In this document: positions 63,677-64,000 of the stretch, in pieces
Layout: the number at the start of each line of letters is the position of its first letter
Position numbering within the stretch: the first letter of the stretch is position 1
Assembly: GCA_963804825.1 (NCBI GenBank)
Contig: CAWDRV010000006.1
Coordinates: forward strand, 1 to 64,000
Reading direction: 5' to 3'
DNA: 64,000 nucleotides
Origin: JBKQVT01 sp963804825
GTDB taxonomy: Bacteria > Planctomycetota > Planctomycetia > Pirellulales > Thermoguttaceae
Made by a program: the position numbers and the translations under genes
The notes under the pieces: generated by a model
Databases searched by the model: none
Told to the model about the DNA's origin: nothing
Seen by the model: only the letters and a program-made list of their open reading frames with translations

Positions 63677-64000
63677 GGGGTAGCCGCAACCAATGACTTT
63701 CTTCGGTAAGCCGCAAAGTATTGTGTGCCACGGCTTTGCGTTTGGAGCCAGAAAACACTGTGAAGAAATCCTGAATCCTGAGACCTAATGGCATAACCTG
63801 CGAGGCTGCAAAACAATGACTCCCGACCCCTTTGTCCTTCCTGCTCTGGTAGAAAAGGAAAGTATCTTGACACCGCAACGGCACCCGCTAAATTGAGGGG
63901 AGCGACGAATTGCGAACGGCATTTCGACGCGCCGCCGGTTGAGTGCACAAGGCTCCGGCAGCAGGCTGGAACGTTAATGGCACAATCACAAGGCTATCGA
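63677..64000. other. Lower-GC region at the window end
   Basis: About 320 bp with no recognised gene. GC content is visibly lower than in ispG. A minus-strand open frame (63612-63884) overlaps the repeat and looks non-coding. A promoter at 63867-63894 points to a gene beyond the right edge. Confidence 0.5.
63867..63894 (+). promoter_or_regulatory. Promoter pointing out of the window
   Basis: TTGACA (63867-63872), 16-bp spacer, TAAATT (63889-63894). The downstream gene lies beyond 64000. Confidence 0.5.

Overview
The window comes from a Planctomycetota chromosome, probably of the Pirellulales type. It is GC-rich. Its 16S rRNA gene stands alone, with no tRNA, 23S or 5S gene following it. It encodes protein types common in that phylum: a glycine-rich RRM protein, a thioredoxin/SHD1 protein, CsrA, a remnant of an autotransporter-associated beta-strand repeat, and many secreted or membrane proteins without known function. 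About twenty genes are broken by single-base frameshifts, usually at short homopolymers, and a tRNA lacks one acceptor-stem base. This pattern looks like assembly error rather than gene decay, so interrupted genes are annotated here as one reconstructed gene each.

Layout. 1-4.7 kb: glyA (cut by the window edge), an M28-type peptidase and an RRM protein. 5.0-6.9 kb: tRNA-Arg(UCG) followed by a compact, lower-GC three-gene cassette (two DUF488 proteins and a dual-OB-like protein), the most interesting accessory unit. 7-11 kb: thioredoxin/SHD1 protein, alpha/beta hydrolase, a truncated membrane-protein remnant, a small new ORF and an MBL-fold hydrolase. 11-16.3 kb: TetR regulator, membrane-fusion protein and RND pump. 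16.5-19.2 kb: LemA and an M48 metalloprotease. 19.6-23.8 kb: two tandemly duplicated secreted TPR proteins. 24-30 kb: GNAT protein, NAD-dependent epimerase, a double-length GNAT fusion, thioredoxin and a coiled-coil protein. 29.8-31.8 kb: a tandem pair of related secreted proteins. 32-39.3 kb: rsfS, argS, an RDD/zinc-ribbon protein, a DUF2283 protein, the arginine operon argB-argD-argF and csrA. 39.4-41.4 kb: repeat-rich DNA, a small conserved-looking protein and a polytopic membrane protein. 41.4-43.4 kb: 16S rRNA with promoter, boxA-like site and terminator. 43.5-47.1 kb: retropepsin-like protein, serpin, a DUF4160/DUF2442 pair, a PH-type membrane protein and a small anchored protein. 47.3-57.3 kb: surface-polysaccharide genes (heptose kinase, guanylyltransferase-phosphatase fusion, epimerase, flavoprotein, two glycosyltransferases, YfhO-like protein). 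57.4-63.6 kb: sigma-54 activator, NarL-type regulator, XerC-like recombinase, lipoprotein and ispG.

How genes work together. The arg genes carry out central steps of ornithine/citrulline synthesis from one promoter. TetR-MFP-RND form a self-contained efflux module. LemA and M48 form the usual envelope pair. The 47-57 kb genes point to activated heptose and a cell-surface glycan. ispG and glyA are housekeeping genes.

Two sequence-wide patterns stand out. Sigma70-type promoters recur with 16- or 17-bp spacers, 16 being the more frequent. Several palindromic or short-period repeat families lie between genes, and some run into gene ends, where they encode the terminal residues of proteins.
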